Source of the DNA: Simplicispira psychrophila DSM 11588 | Lineage (GTDB): Bacteria > Pseudomonadota > Gammaproteobacteria > Burkholderiales > Burkholderiaceae_C | DNA length: 64,000 nt | NCBI RefSeq assembly: GCF_000688255.1 | Contig: NZ_JHYS01000010.1 | Location: forward strand, 51,978 to 115,977 | Direction of reading: 5' to 3' | In this document: positions 57,384 to 63,983 of the stretch, in pieces | How positions within the stretch are numbered: position 1 is the first letter of the stretch | How the letters are laid out: each line of letters opens with the position of its first letter | Position numbers and translations under genes: made by a program | Notes under the pieces: generated by a model | The model's input: the letters and a program-made list of their open reading frames with translations, nothing else | What the model was told of the DNA's origin: nothing | Databases searched by the model: none

Positions 57384-57737
57384 TCAGCCATTTTCCTCAT
57401 ATTTTTCTGACTGCAGTGGCGCATCACAACCTATGCCTGCTGCAATCGAACGCCTCGCCAAGGCCACAAGGGCACGGACAGCCCAGGGATGCGTCAGCCC
57501 GGTGACGCCACCTGGGTCAGACAGAATGCCGCACAGATAGCGCTGCTCGGCATCGCTCCAGCGCAGCGCCACGCAAGCTCCCCGCCTGCGGCGCGAAACC
57601 AGCATACCCAATGGGCAAGGCTCCCACAGGCAGCACAGTCCACAGCCATTGCATGGAGCACCCTCCGACGGTTTCGGTGGCGCGCCAGGGTACACATGTA
57701 CCACCTGCCAGTCCGGTGGCTGCGGTGTGCGGGTCAT
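57384..57737 (-). CDS. YkgJ-like Cys-cluster protein
   Basis: The 117-residue protein has a cysteine arrangement (CNGCGLCCLWEPCPLGML, then RRRGACVALRW and RYLCGIL) like the YkgJ/Fe-S or zinc-chelating cluster family. The C-terminal half is helical. Function is unknown. ATG 57737 is the first start and has no strong ribosome site. It is separate from the IS remnant that starts 26 bp upstream of it on this strand. Confidence 0.65.
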   Translation of the reverse strand: MTRTPQPPDWQVVHVYPGAPPKPSEGAPCNGCGLCCLWEPCPLGMLVSRRRRGACVALRWSDAEQRYLCGILSDPGGVTGLTHPWAVRALVALARRSIAAGIGCDAPLQSEKYEENG

Positions 57738-57762
57738 GGGGCTGGATTAGGAAAAATTGCTA

Positions 57763-58617
57763 GGGCGTGTCATCAATCAATTTCTGCTCGTCAAGCAAGG
57801 CTTTACGCTCAAGCAAGCCACACCATGGATGCCACCAAGTGGATGGCGCCCAGAAAGTTGCGTGCCGTCTTGTCATAGCGCGTGGCAATGGCGCGGTATT
57901 GCTTCAGGCGTGCAAAGAAATTCTCAATCAGGTGGCGGTCATATGCGCGTGGTTGCTTGTGGGTGCAGCGTGAGGGAATCACAACCTCTTCGCCTTGTTC
58001 CAGCAGCGGTTGAACCAGCCTGGTCTGGGCGTCATAGGCTTTGTCTGCAATGACAGTTTGTCCTGGGGTATCTTTGAGCAGAACGTCGGCGCCTTGCAGA
58101 TCATGGCTCTGTCCGGGTGTGAGGTGAATGCCTGTCGGATTGCCCAGCGCATCGACCGTGGCGTGGATCTTGGTGCTCAGAGCGCCGCGGCTACGTCCAA
58201 TAGCCTGCTTGTCTGGATCTTCCCTTTTGCACCAGCACTGTGCTGGTGGGCGCGCACGATGGTGGCATCGATCATGACGTATGCGTTGTCTGCGTCCTGC
58301 GCCAAAGCCTCAAAAATCTTGCGCCACACGCCGCTCCTACTCCAACGCGAGTGACGGGTATGCACGGACACGGAAATCGCCAAAGCGCTCAGGCAGGTCA
58401 CGCTAGGGGATGCCGGCGCGGTAGCGGTAAAGCACCGCATCCACGAAAAGTCGATTGTCTCGCGCAGTAGCGCCGGGCTGTCCGGCTTGACCTAGCAGCA
58501 AGTCTTTGATGCGCTCCCAGTGTTTATCGGTCAGGGCATATCTTCTGGTCATACTAAGTTACATGGGCTCTGGAATTTTGCCTTCAAGGGCAAGGAAAAT
58601 TGATTGATGACACACCC
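57763..58617 (-). mobile_element. Decayed IS427-group (IS5 family) insertion sequence
   Basis: Terminal inverted repeats beginning GGGCGTGTCATCAATCAATT (57763 inward) and their complement ending at 58617 differ at one base (C versus T in the fifth TIR position). They are flanked by TA at 57761-57762 and 58618-58619, the expected TA target duplication. The 855-bp length fits the IS427 group. Confidence 0.88.
57809..58552 (-). pseudogene. IS427-group DDE transposase, broken
   Basis: It begins [20 protein letters not shown] and contains [19 protein letters not shown], where an in-frame TAG (58405-58403) replaces the Trp codon of the usual RAGIPWRDLPERFGDF. A frameshift follows near the FGDFRV segment, and a second occurs after HQHSAGAKG. 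The 3' part still reads TKIHATVDALGNPTGIHLTP and ends at 57809. The DDE enzyme would be inactive. Confidence 0.88.
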
Positions 58618-58619
58618 TA

Positions 58620-58680
58620 AATAGCCTGCCTAGCGCCAAAGAAAAAAGGCTTGCTGCTATTTTCATAGCTGCAAACCTTT
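58620..58680. repeat. Comamonadaceae-type repeat beside the attachment site
   Basis: Elements CCTAGCGCC and GCTGCTATTTTCATAGCTGC lie between the IS end and the tRNA fragment and match the dispersed repeat type. No ORF is seen here. Confidence 0.35.
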
Positions 58681-58688
58681 ATCTATCT

Positions 58689-58736
58689 TGGTAGGGCGTG
58701 TAGGACTTGAACCTACGACCAAAGGATTATGAGTCC
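58689..58736 (-). other. Attachment-site scar: 3' fragment of a tRNA-Met(CAT) gene
   Basis: On the minus strand the 48 nt run from the anticodon arm (GGACTCATAATCC, anticodon CAT) through the T arm (GTAGGTTCAAGTCCTAC) to an encoded CCA. The 5' half of the tRNA is missing. This is the pattern left when an element integrates in a tRNA gene and carries its own 3' copy. The intact gene should be at the far right end, outside the window. Confidence 0.8.
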
Positions 58737-58855
58737 CATCAAAATACCCTTTGCCACCCTTGATGACCCTAGATAGAATCTATGAAAATCAATGACTTAG
58801 GCTCAAATTGGCCTTTTCATCCTTGATTGAAATATGCCGAAATTGGCAAAATCGT

Positions 58856-58889
58856 CTTACATCCGCCCTTACATCCTTGCCGATGTAAG
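58856..58889 (+). promoter_or_regulatory. CTTACATC repeats upstream of the integrase
   Basis: CTTACATC occurs at 58856-58863 and 58868-58875, with its complement GATGTAAG at 58882-58889, so the last two form an 8-bp hairpin with a CTTGCC loop. They lie 18 bp before the integrase ATG and may be integrase arm sites, an operator or a 5' leader structure. Confidence 0.5.
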
Positions 58890-58906
58890 ACTGGCAAGGG
58901 GTCAAC

Positions 58907-60241
58907 ATGGCAAAAGTGGCTTTCACCGCTGGCAGGGTTTCCGGGTTTAAGTGCCCGCCCGAGAAAAAACAGGCGTTTCTATGGGACGCCATCACCAACG
59001 GGCTTGGGGTACGCACTACACCAGCCGGGAAGCCCGCCTATGTGTTTCAGGGCGTCTATCAAGGCAAGGACATACGCCTGACGATTGGAAGCCCAGCCGC
59101 TTGGAGCATCCCCAACGCCCAAGCCAAGGCGCGCGAGCTGCAGCGCTTGATTGATGCGGGCAAAGACCCGCGCGACCTCAAGCGTGACGCCGTGGCCGAT
59201 GCCCAAGCAAAGGGGGCTGCAATAGCTGCCGCTGCTATCGAGGCCGCTGCCCATGCCGTGACCGTGGGCGAAGTGTGGGCGGCCTATGTTGCCGAGCGCA
59301 CGCCGCAATGGGGCGAACTGCACCGCCAAGACCATGAACGCCTTACCCGCGCTGGTGGTGAAGTCTCCAGCCGGGGCACCCGTGGCCGTGGCGTGACCAT
59401 TGCCGGGCCGCTCTATCCACTGCTGCCGCTGGCGCTGCGCAACTTGACCGCGCCAGTCGTAGAGGCTTGGGCCGCTGGCGAAGCACAGACCCGCCCAACT
59501 GCTGCCCGGCTGGCATGGCGACTGCTGAAAGCGTTTCTAGGCTGGTGCGCTGAACAGCCGCAATATGCGCCCGTACTGCCCAGCACCAACCCAGCCAAGA
59601 CCCGCAAGGCGCGCGAGGCTTTGGGCAAGCCAACCGCCAAACAGGACTCCCTGCTGAAAGAGCAGCTATCGGCATGGTTTGCCGCCGTGGGCAATATTGG
59701 TAACCCTACCGTCGCCGCCTACCTGCAAACGCTGCTGCTGACCGGTGCGCGACCCGGTGAAGTGCTGGCCATGCGCTGGGATGACCTCAACACCCAATGG
59801 CATGGCCTGACCATTCGCGACAAAGTGGAGGGGGAGCGCGTCATTCCGTTGACGCCCTATGTCTCGCACCTGCTGCACGGGCTGCCCAGGCGCAATGCGT
59901 TTGTATTCGCCAGCCACCGCACCGATGGCGCCTCACTGACCGAGCCGAACCACGCCCACAGCAAGGCCTGCACCGTGGCCGGTATTGACGGCCTGACCCT
60001 GCACGGCCTGCGCCGCAGCTTCGGAACCCTGACAGAGTGGCTAGAGGTGCCCGCCGGGGTGGTGGCGCAAATTCAAGGCCACAAGCCATCCGCCACGGCA
60101 GAAAAGCACTACCGCGTGCGACCGCTGGATTTACTGCGCCTTCACCATGAAAAGATTGAAGCGTGGATTCTTGAACAAGCCGGCGTGCAGTTCACCAGCA
60201 CCAACGAGCCGGGAAAGCTGCGACTGGTAAATGAGAATTAA
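58907..60241 (+). CDS. int: Tyrosine-type site-specific integrase
   Basis: The 444-residue phage-type recombinase has an N-terminal DUF4102-like arm-binding region (MAKVAFTAGRVSGFKCPPEK; GLGVRTTPAGKPAYVFQGVY), a SAM-like core-binding region, and the catalytic domain: Arg in LLTGARPGEVLAMRWDDL, Lys in TIRDKVEGERVIPL, HGLRRSF, GHKPSATAEKHY with the Tyr nucleophile. It lies next to the tRNA-Met scar, so it is the integrase of this element. Confidence 0.92.
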   Translation: MAKVAFTAGRVSGFKCPPEKKQAFLWDAITNGLGVRTTPAGKPAYVFQGVYQGKDIRLTIGSPAAWSIPNAQAKARELQRLIDAGKDPRDLKRDAVADAQAKGAAIAAAAIEAAAHAVTVGEVWAAYVAERTPQWGELHRQDHERLTRAGGEVSSRGTRGRGVTIAGPLYPLLPLALRNLTAPVVEAWAAGEAQTRPTAARLAWRLLKAFLGWCAEQPQYAPVLPSTNPAKTRKAREALGKPTAKQDSLLKEQLSAWFAAVGNIGNPTVAAYLQTLLLTGARPGEVLAMRWDDLNTQWHGLTIRDKVEGERVIPLTPYVSHLLHGLPRRNAFVFASHRTDGASLTEPNHAHSKACTVAGIDGLTLHGLRRSFGTLTEWLEVPAGVVAQIQGHKPSATAEKHYRVRPLDLLRLHHEKIEAWILEQAGVQFTSTNEPGKLRLVNEN

Positions 60242-60281
60242 TCTCAAATAAGAAAAACCTCACGCGAACTTGTATTTATAC

Positions 60282-60362
60282 AGGTTACAGGGGTTACAAG
60301 GGTACAAGCCCCTATCCATGCGGGTTAGAGCTGTAACCCCATAAAAAAAACAGGGGTTACAC
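60282..60362. repeat. GGTTACA repeat cluster downstream of the integrase
   Basis: CAGGTTACA (60282-60290), GGGGTTACA (60291-60299), GGGTACA (60301-60307) and GGGGTTACA (60354-60362), with complement TGTAACCCC (60333-60341), occur in 80 bp. The last two form a 9-bp hairpin around an A-rich loop. They look like iterons or regulator sites. The rest of 60242-60548 has one Comamonadaceae-type repeat (60396-60442) and no ORF. Confidence 0.6.
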
Positions 60363-60531
60363 GGCCATTGGTGCAAATAGTGGTCAAAACAGCATCTAGC
60401 CCAATGAATATGTGAGCTAGAAGCTATGATTTATATAGCATCTGCTGGTGCTGGTATCCGCGCTGGCCTGCGCTGCTGGTGGTGACCGCGTGGCGATTAG
60501 TGCGCCCGGCGCTTGTCTCGATATCCCTTGA

Positions 60532-60546
60532 TGTGTACCATACACA
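60532..60546. promoter_or_regulatory. Palindrome at the hicA start
   Basis: TGTGTA-CCA-TACACA is a perfect inverted repeat ending 2 nt before the hicA ATG. It is a likely operator for HicB autoregulation, and no Shine-Dalgarno is visible between it and the start codon. Confidence 0.55.
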
Positions 60547-60548
60547 CA

Positions 60549-60728
60549 ATGACCAGCACCGACTTGATACGAGACATGCAGCGCGCCGGGTGGCAACTTG
60601 ACCGGGTGAATGGCTCACACCACATCTTCAAGCATCCCAACCGCCCCGGCATCGTGGTGGTGCCGCATCCAAAGAAGGACTTAGGGCAAGGACTGGTTAA
60701 AGCCATCCGGCGGCAGGCCGGCCTATGA
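60549..60728 (+). CDS. hicA: HicA-family mRNA interferase toxin
   Basis: The 59-residue dsRBD-like toxin starts MTSTDLIRDMQRAGWQLDRV and has the catalytic His region NGSHHIFKHPNRPG, then VVVPHPKKDLGQGLVKAIRR. It cleaves mRNA when free of HicB. The start at 60549 gives the normal short HicA. The hicB start lies 12 nt downstream. Confidence 0.92.
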   Translation: MTSTDLIRDMQRAGWQLDRVNGSHHIFKHPNRPGIVVVPHPKKDLGQGLVKAIRRQAGL

Positions 60729-60739
60729 AAGGAAACGCC

Positions 60740-61150
60740 ATGCGCTACCCCATTGCTATCGAACCCGGCAACGACACCACCGCTTGGGGTGTTGTTGTCC
60801 CTGACCTGCCAGGCTGCTTTTCTGCTGGCGACACGCTGGAAGAAGCCATGATTGCCGCCGAAGACGCCATCACTGGCTGGATTGAAGCCGCCCTTGATGG
60901 CGGGCAAGACATCCCCGCGCCGTCACACATCGAAGCCTTGCGCGCCGTGCATCCTGAGTTTGCCGAATGGCTGTGGGCGCTGGTGAAGGTAGACCCGGCC
61001 ATGCTGGATGACACCTTGGAGCGGGTGAATATCAGCCTGCCCCGGCGCGTGCTGCACCGACTGGATGCCCGCGCCCGCAGTGCTGGCGAGACACGCTCAG
61101 GGTTCATTGCCCGCATGGCCGTAGAAACCCGTGAGGCCGCGCACGCCTAA
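60740..61150 (+). CDS. hicB: HicB-family antitoxin
   Basis: The 136-residue antitoxin has the partial RNase H-like HicB fold (MRYPIAIEPGNDTTAWGVVV; PDLPGCFSAGDTLEEAMIAA) and a C-terminal ribbon-helix-helix DNA-binding segment (NISLPRRVLHRLDARARSAG). AAAGGAAA precedes ATG 60740; ATG 60725 would overlap hicA by 4 nt and is an alternative. Confidence 0.9.
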   Translation: MRYPIAIEPGNDTTAWGVVVPDLPGCFSAGDTLEEAMIAAEDAITGWIEAALDGGQDIPAPSHIEALRAVHPEFAEWLWALVKVDPAMLDDTLERVNISLPRRVLHRLDARARSAGETRSGFIARMAVETREAAHA

Positions 61151-61166
61151 CGAGAGGTGCAACGAT

Positions 61167-61473
61167 ATGCCAGCAACGATTAAGACCCGCAGCGGGCGTG
61201 TGCTGCACCTGCCGACCCCTGCCGACCCCTGCCGAGGATGCCGCCATCACAGCAGCTGCACTGGCAGACCCTGACGCGGTGCCTTTCACGGAGGCCGAAT
61301 GGGAGCAGGCCAAACCACTGGTGCGCCGGGGCCGCCCGTTGGGCAGTGGCACCAAGACCCAGGTGACGCTACGGCTAGATGTGGAGGTGCTGGCGCGGTT
61401 CAAGGCGACGGGTGACGGCTGGCAAACCCGCATCAATGACGCACTGAAAAGCTGGGTGCAGACACACGCCTAA
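61167..61473 (+). pseudogene. BrnA/DUF4415-like antitoxin gene with 10-bp frameshift duplication
   Basis: ATG 61167 has GAGAGG upstream and encodes MPATIKTRSGRVLHLPTPA, then the frame is lost because GCCGACCCCT is duplicated in tandem (61211-61220 and 61221-61230). Removing one copy restores LPTPAEDAAITAAALADPDA and the BrnA-like end (RRGRPLGSGTKTQVTLRLDV; GWQTRINDALKSWV). GTG 61198 is in the downstream frame and could yield a 91-residue protein. No brnT toxin is adjacent. Confidence 0.7.
61211..61230 (+). repeat. 10-bp tandem duplication in the BrnA-like gene
   Basis: Two exact copies of GCCGACCCCT lie head to tail, followed by a partial third (GCCGA). Two copies put the start ATG out of frame; one copy would keep it in frame. 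Confidence 0.9.
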
Positions 61474-61476
61474 GAG

Positions 61477-61520
61477 TTTTCGCCCCAGCCTAGCTAGCGC
61501 CTAATTACCGCTGGCGAAAA
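61477..61520 (+). terminator. Hairpin after the antitoxin genes
   Basis: TTTTCGCC (61477-61484) pairs with GGCGAAAA (61513-61520), extended by AGC/GCT after a 2-nt bulge. It has no trailing T tract. It separates the antitoxin region from the next gene. Confidence 0.4.
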
Positions 61521-61582
61521 GTCGGACACCTTCACCGACAGGCAGGGGCACTTATTGAAGCGGCACCTTGAAGGGGTGTGTG

Positions 61583-62461
61583 ATGAATGTGGTTGTTTTG
61601 ATTGATGGCCGAGAGGCTATTCCTGTCCGTGCCATTCCGCTGCTGACAAATTGGGCATCAATGTCGCCTGATATTGTTGCGCGAGTGCTGGCCGCAGATG
61701 AGGATGTTTTCGGCTTCGAGGGGTTACAGGCTTATCACCTTGAAGCCGGATTACCGCGCCAAATACTCCCAGTGTGGTGGAAAAAATCTTGCGTCAGGGA
61801 ATTGAAGGCACTGAGTGAACGACTAGAAAGCACACATGCAGGGCATGAAACCCAACATGCGCAATGGCGAGATGAATCGCTGTTGTTACTTCCTGCTGGT
61901 GCCTTCGTCTGGAAAGATGAATACACAACCCTTCATGATTCAAACTGGGCATCGCGCTTACGGGAGAAAAGACACACAGCTTGGCTTCTGAATAAATGCG
62001 CGGATAGAAACGAAGAAATCGATGATGCTGAAGAACCATCGTTCATGCAAAAAATTGCGATACGGCGAGTAGATGAAGAGTTCGAAGCATGGCGAACACT
62101 TGATTTTTCCCCGTTCATCCCGTCTATCAATCGCCAGAATAGTGTCATGGAGGGCTTCGCGCCGGTAGGCGGGGAGTCGCCAGCGCTAGCGCCTGCTACA
62201 GCACCCCAGCCAACACAACGACGCACATGGAAGGTAGTCGCTGGCCCATATATCACCGAAACCATACGGGCGGGGCAATATGCAACTGCAAAGCAATTGT
62301 TCAATGCATTGGAGAGTCGCGCTGGGTCTAGCGGCTCGCCGTTTGAGAAAGGCACTGGGGATAACCGTGGCACGCTTTTTGTGCATGAAATAGCACAGCC
62401 GTTGACCCTGAAAACCGTACAAAACAATTGGAAAACACTGCTAGCTGCTGCCAATAAATAG
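61583..62461 (+). CDS. Uncharacterised island protein
   Basis: I do not recognise this 292-residue protein. ATG 61583 (MNVVVLIDGREAIPVRAIPL) has AAGGGG 8 nt upstream. The N-terminal half is compact and Trp-rich (LLTNWASMSPDIVARVLAAD; ILPVWWKKS), followed by an acidic/basic helical region near 130-170, a Pro/Ala linker (about 200-220), and a C-terminal domain (RTWKVVAGPYITETIRAGQY; LFVHEIAQPLTLKTVQNNW). Base composition is more A/T-rich than the backbone, consistent with transfer. No signal peptide or membrane helix is seen. Confidence 0.7.
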   Translation: MNVVVLIDGREAIPVRAIPLLTNWASMSPDIVARVLAADEDVFGFEGLQAYHLEAGLPRQILPVWWKKSCVRELKALSERLESTHAGHETQHAQWRDESLLLLPAGAFVWKDEYTTLHDSNWASRLREKRHTAWLLNKCADRNEEIDDAEEPSFMQKIAIRRVDEEFEAWRTLDFSPFIPSINRQNSVMEGFAPVGGESPALAPATAPQPTQRRTWKVVAGPYITETIRAGQYATAKQLFNALESRAGSSGSPFEKGTGDNRGTLFVHEIAQPLTLKTVQNNWKTLLAAANK

Positions 62462-62515
62462 CCAAGTAGCGCCCGCAGTTCCCCGAGGGATTACAGGGAA
62501 CACAGGGAAATCATA

Positions 62516-62554
62516 TTTCACCTTTTAGCAATTCAATGAATGCGAAAGGTGAAA
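62516..62554 (+). promoter_or_regulatory. Perfect hairpin sequestering the ribosome site of the excisionase-like gene
   Basis: TTTCACCTTT (62516-62525) pairs with AAAGGTGAAA (62545-62554) over 10 bp with a 19-nt loop. The 3' arm contains the Shine-Dalgarno of the gene starting at 62556, so folding would block translation. The palindrome could also be a DNA operator. Confidence 0.65.
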
Positions 62555-62555
62555 C

Positions 62556-62759
62556 ATGACAGCAAACGAATTCCCGCCGCTGGAAACCGTCTTCAAACCA
62601 GTCCTGACAACACGCGAATACTGCTATTACAGCAACTTTGCCGAGCAAACCGCATGGCTGCACGCCTGCAAGGAAACCGGGCCGGTGCGCCCTATCCGCA
62701 TTGGTCGCCGCTTGGGATGGCCTACCAAGGCAGTCAAACAACTGTGCGGGGTGGCGTAA
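62556..62759 (+). CDS. Small DNA-binding protein, AlpA/excisionase-like
   Basis: The 67-residue protein (MTANEFPPLETVFKPVLTTR; IRIGRRLGWPTKAVKQLCGV) has the size and helix-wing pattern of AlpA/Xis-type regulators that control excision of P4-like elements. Family assignment is by pattern only. Its ribosome site lies inside a perfect hairpin. The next ORF starts right after the stop. Confidence 0.55.
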   Translation: MTANEFPPLETVFKPVLTTREYCYYSNFAEQTAWLHACKETGPVRPIRIGRRLGWPTKAVKQLCGVA

Positions 62760-63050
62760 ATGATGATTCGCACCACCGACCTGCTGGCACTGGCACAAGC
62801 CGCCCTCAAATTTGCCCAAGCTGCCCGTGAAGTAACCCAGCACAAAGAGCAACTCACGGAGGCCTACTACGAATGGCGCAGCGCCAATGGCAAGTGGGGC
62901 ATTCACATCGCCCGCGATGATGAAAATTGGAACGCCATGATGGTGGCGACTGACGGCGAATACCGAGAACTCCAAAACGCCAAAGGCCGCAAGCGCCGCG
63001 CCGAGAAAAAGCTGCTGGCGCTGGCTGGTGAAGCGGAGGCCGTGGAATGA
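62760..63050 (+). CDS. Uncharacterised island protein
   Basis: The 96-residue protein is mainly helical and charged (LLALAQAALKFAQAAREVTQ; AKGRKRRAEKKLLALAGEAE) with a short Trp-containing centre (WRSANGKWGIHIARDDENWN). It starts at the base after the upstream stop and ends in an ATGA overlap. No family is recognised. Confidence 0.6.
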   Translation: MMIRTTDLLALAQAALKFAQAAREVTQHKEQLTEAYYEWRSANGKWGIHIARDDENWNAMMVATDGEYRELQNAKGRKRRAEKKLLALAGEAEAVE

Positions 63051-63127
63051 GCGCCGCCATCAATCACTTGCTGTTGCGCGCCTGGTGCGCTGCGCCGTCC
63101 CGCTGGTTTCGCAAAGGGGGCGCGTAA
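63047..63127 (+). CDS. Tiny island ORF (26 residues)
   Basis: It begins at ATG 63047 within the upstream stop (ATGA) with GCGGAGGC as ribosome site and encodes MSAAINHLLLRAWCAAPSRW then FRKGGA, a short amphipathic, basic peptide. It ends in TAATG, coupling to the next gene. Coupling at both ends is the only support. Confidence 0.4.
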   Translation: MSAAINHLLLRAWCAAPSRWFRKGGA

Positions 63128-63465
63128 TGAAGAAAACGCCCACCGCAACCACAGTCACGGTGAGCGCCCCATACAAGCGCAAGTTTACCGGAACCGACAA
63201 CCCGCGCCACTTGCGCGCCATCACGGCCATGCTGCGCCGCCCCATCAGCCGCAAAGAACTCGACAGCGTGGCAGGTGCCAGCAACAGCCCCGAGCTGGTG
63301 GCCGAACTGCGCCGTCGTGGCCTTGATGCACCTTGCGAGCGAATCAGCTTTATCGACCGTGACGGCTTCAAATGCCGCCCTGGCGTGTACAGCTTCACGA
63401 CCGGCGACCGCCGCGCCATCTATGCCTGGATGGCAAAGCGCGAGCGCAAGGAGGTGTTACTGTGA
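63127..63465 (+). CDS. Putative winged-helix island protein
   Basis: The 112-residue protein (MKKTPTATTVTVSAPYKRKF; NPRHLRAITAMLRRPISRKE; LDSVAGASNSPELVAELRRR) looks like a small helix-turn-helix protein of the kind found in betaproteobacterial prophages and islands. ATG 63127 is chosen from the TAATG junction; the frame is open to 63028. The name is tentative. Confidence 0.55.
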   Translation: MKKTPTATTVTVSAPYKRKFTGTDNPRHLRAITAMLRRPISRKELDSVAGASNSPELVAELRRRGLDAPCERISFIDRDGFKCRPGVYSFTTGDRRAIYAWMAKRERKEVLL

Positions 63466-63983
63466 CCGCCGCCAATATCGCTAGCCCAGCCCATTGCCAC
63501 CTAGTGCAGCGTGGTGGTACAGTTGCGCCCAAGCCGAAAGGCCCGGTGCGTAAGAACACCTTTGGACAAGCGGTTGCAGCCCCCACCGAAAGCGGGGTTT
63601 TGTCACGCCCTGATTTTCTGGGTGTGTCCACTTTTGGACGCGCCTACGGTTTCGGACGTGGTGGGGGTTATCCGCAAGGACGCCCGCACGGCTTGTCCCG
63701 TGTTCTTAACCGCCACGTCCACCCCATGCGCGTAAGAACGCATTGGGTGGCTCTCAAGTCTCGACAAGGAGCCAAGACCATGACCGCATCCCCCGTGGCC
63801 AGCCGCAGCGCTGCGCCCACCACCCAGTCCACCACTGAAGAAACCCGCGCCTTCGCCCTGTTGCAGGCCAGCAGCGACGCCACGATGGCCAAGCTGTACC
63901 TGAGCCGTGGCAACGTAGCTGCCGCCCGCCGCAAGGCCGTTCAGTTGTTGAAAGCGCTGCAACTGTTGGAGGTGACCGTATGA
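63462..63983 (+). CDS. Possible long form of the last complete island gene (GTG start)
   Basis: GTG 63462 overlaps the upstream stop and has AAGGAGG about 6 nt before it, so translation initiation is plausible. The 173-residue frame, however, runs through the structured RNA at 63654-63750, where its sequence (RVLNRHVHPMRVRTHWVALK) looks accidental. The shorter ORF from 63780 is preferred as the real protein. Confidence 0.3.
   Translation: MTAANIASPAHCHLVQRGGTVAPKPKGPVRKNTFGQAVAAPTESGVLSRPDFLGVSTFGRAYGFGRGGGYPQGRPHGLSRVLNRHVHPMRVRTHWVALKSRQGAKTMTASPVASRSAAPTTQSTTEETRAFALLQASSDATMAKLYLSRGNVAAARRKAVQLLKALQLLEVTV
63654..63750 (+). ncRNA. Structured C4-antisense-like RNA
   Basis: Nested pairing is strong. 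GGACGTGG (63654-63661) pairs with CCACGTCC (63713-63720); GGTTA (63666-63670) with TAACC (63707-63711). Inside lie TCC-GCAA-GGA (63671-63680, GNRA loop) and CACGG-CTTGTC-CCGTG (63687-63702). Downstream, TAAGAAC (63733-63739) can pair with GTTCTTA (63702-63708), and GGGTGG (63745-63750) with CCACCC (63719-63724). This matches the plan of phage C4 antisense RNAs, whose a' and b' segments pair with downstream a and b targets. Family assignment needs a covariance search. Confidence 0.55.
63780..63983 (+). CDS. Small uncharacterised island protein
   Basis: The 67-residue protein (MTASPVASRSAAPTTQSTTE; LQASSDATMAKLYLSRGNVA; ARRKAVQLLKALQLLEVTV) has a disordered N-terminus and a basic helical C-terminal half. 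AAGGAG (63766-63771) precedes the ATG. It follows the structured RNA and its pairing targets, so its expression is the likely target. It ends in an ATGA overlap with the next ORF. Confidence 0.6.
   Translation: MTASPVASRSAAPTTQSTTEETRAFALLQASSDATMAKLYLSRGNVAAARRKAVQLLKALQLLEVTV

Noticed and set aside
57763..58700. Shared TAGGGCGTGT in the IS end and the tRNA-Met fragment as evidence that the IS marks an att site
   Set aside because: The tRNA copy is part of a normal T-arm/acceptor sequence and the IS copy is a complete terminal repeat with its own TA duplication; a 10-bp match is likely coincidence.
58689..58780. Complete tRNA gene on the minus strand
   Set aside because: Only the anticodon arm to CCA end is present; the upstream sequence cannot form the acceptor 5' strand or D arm.
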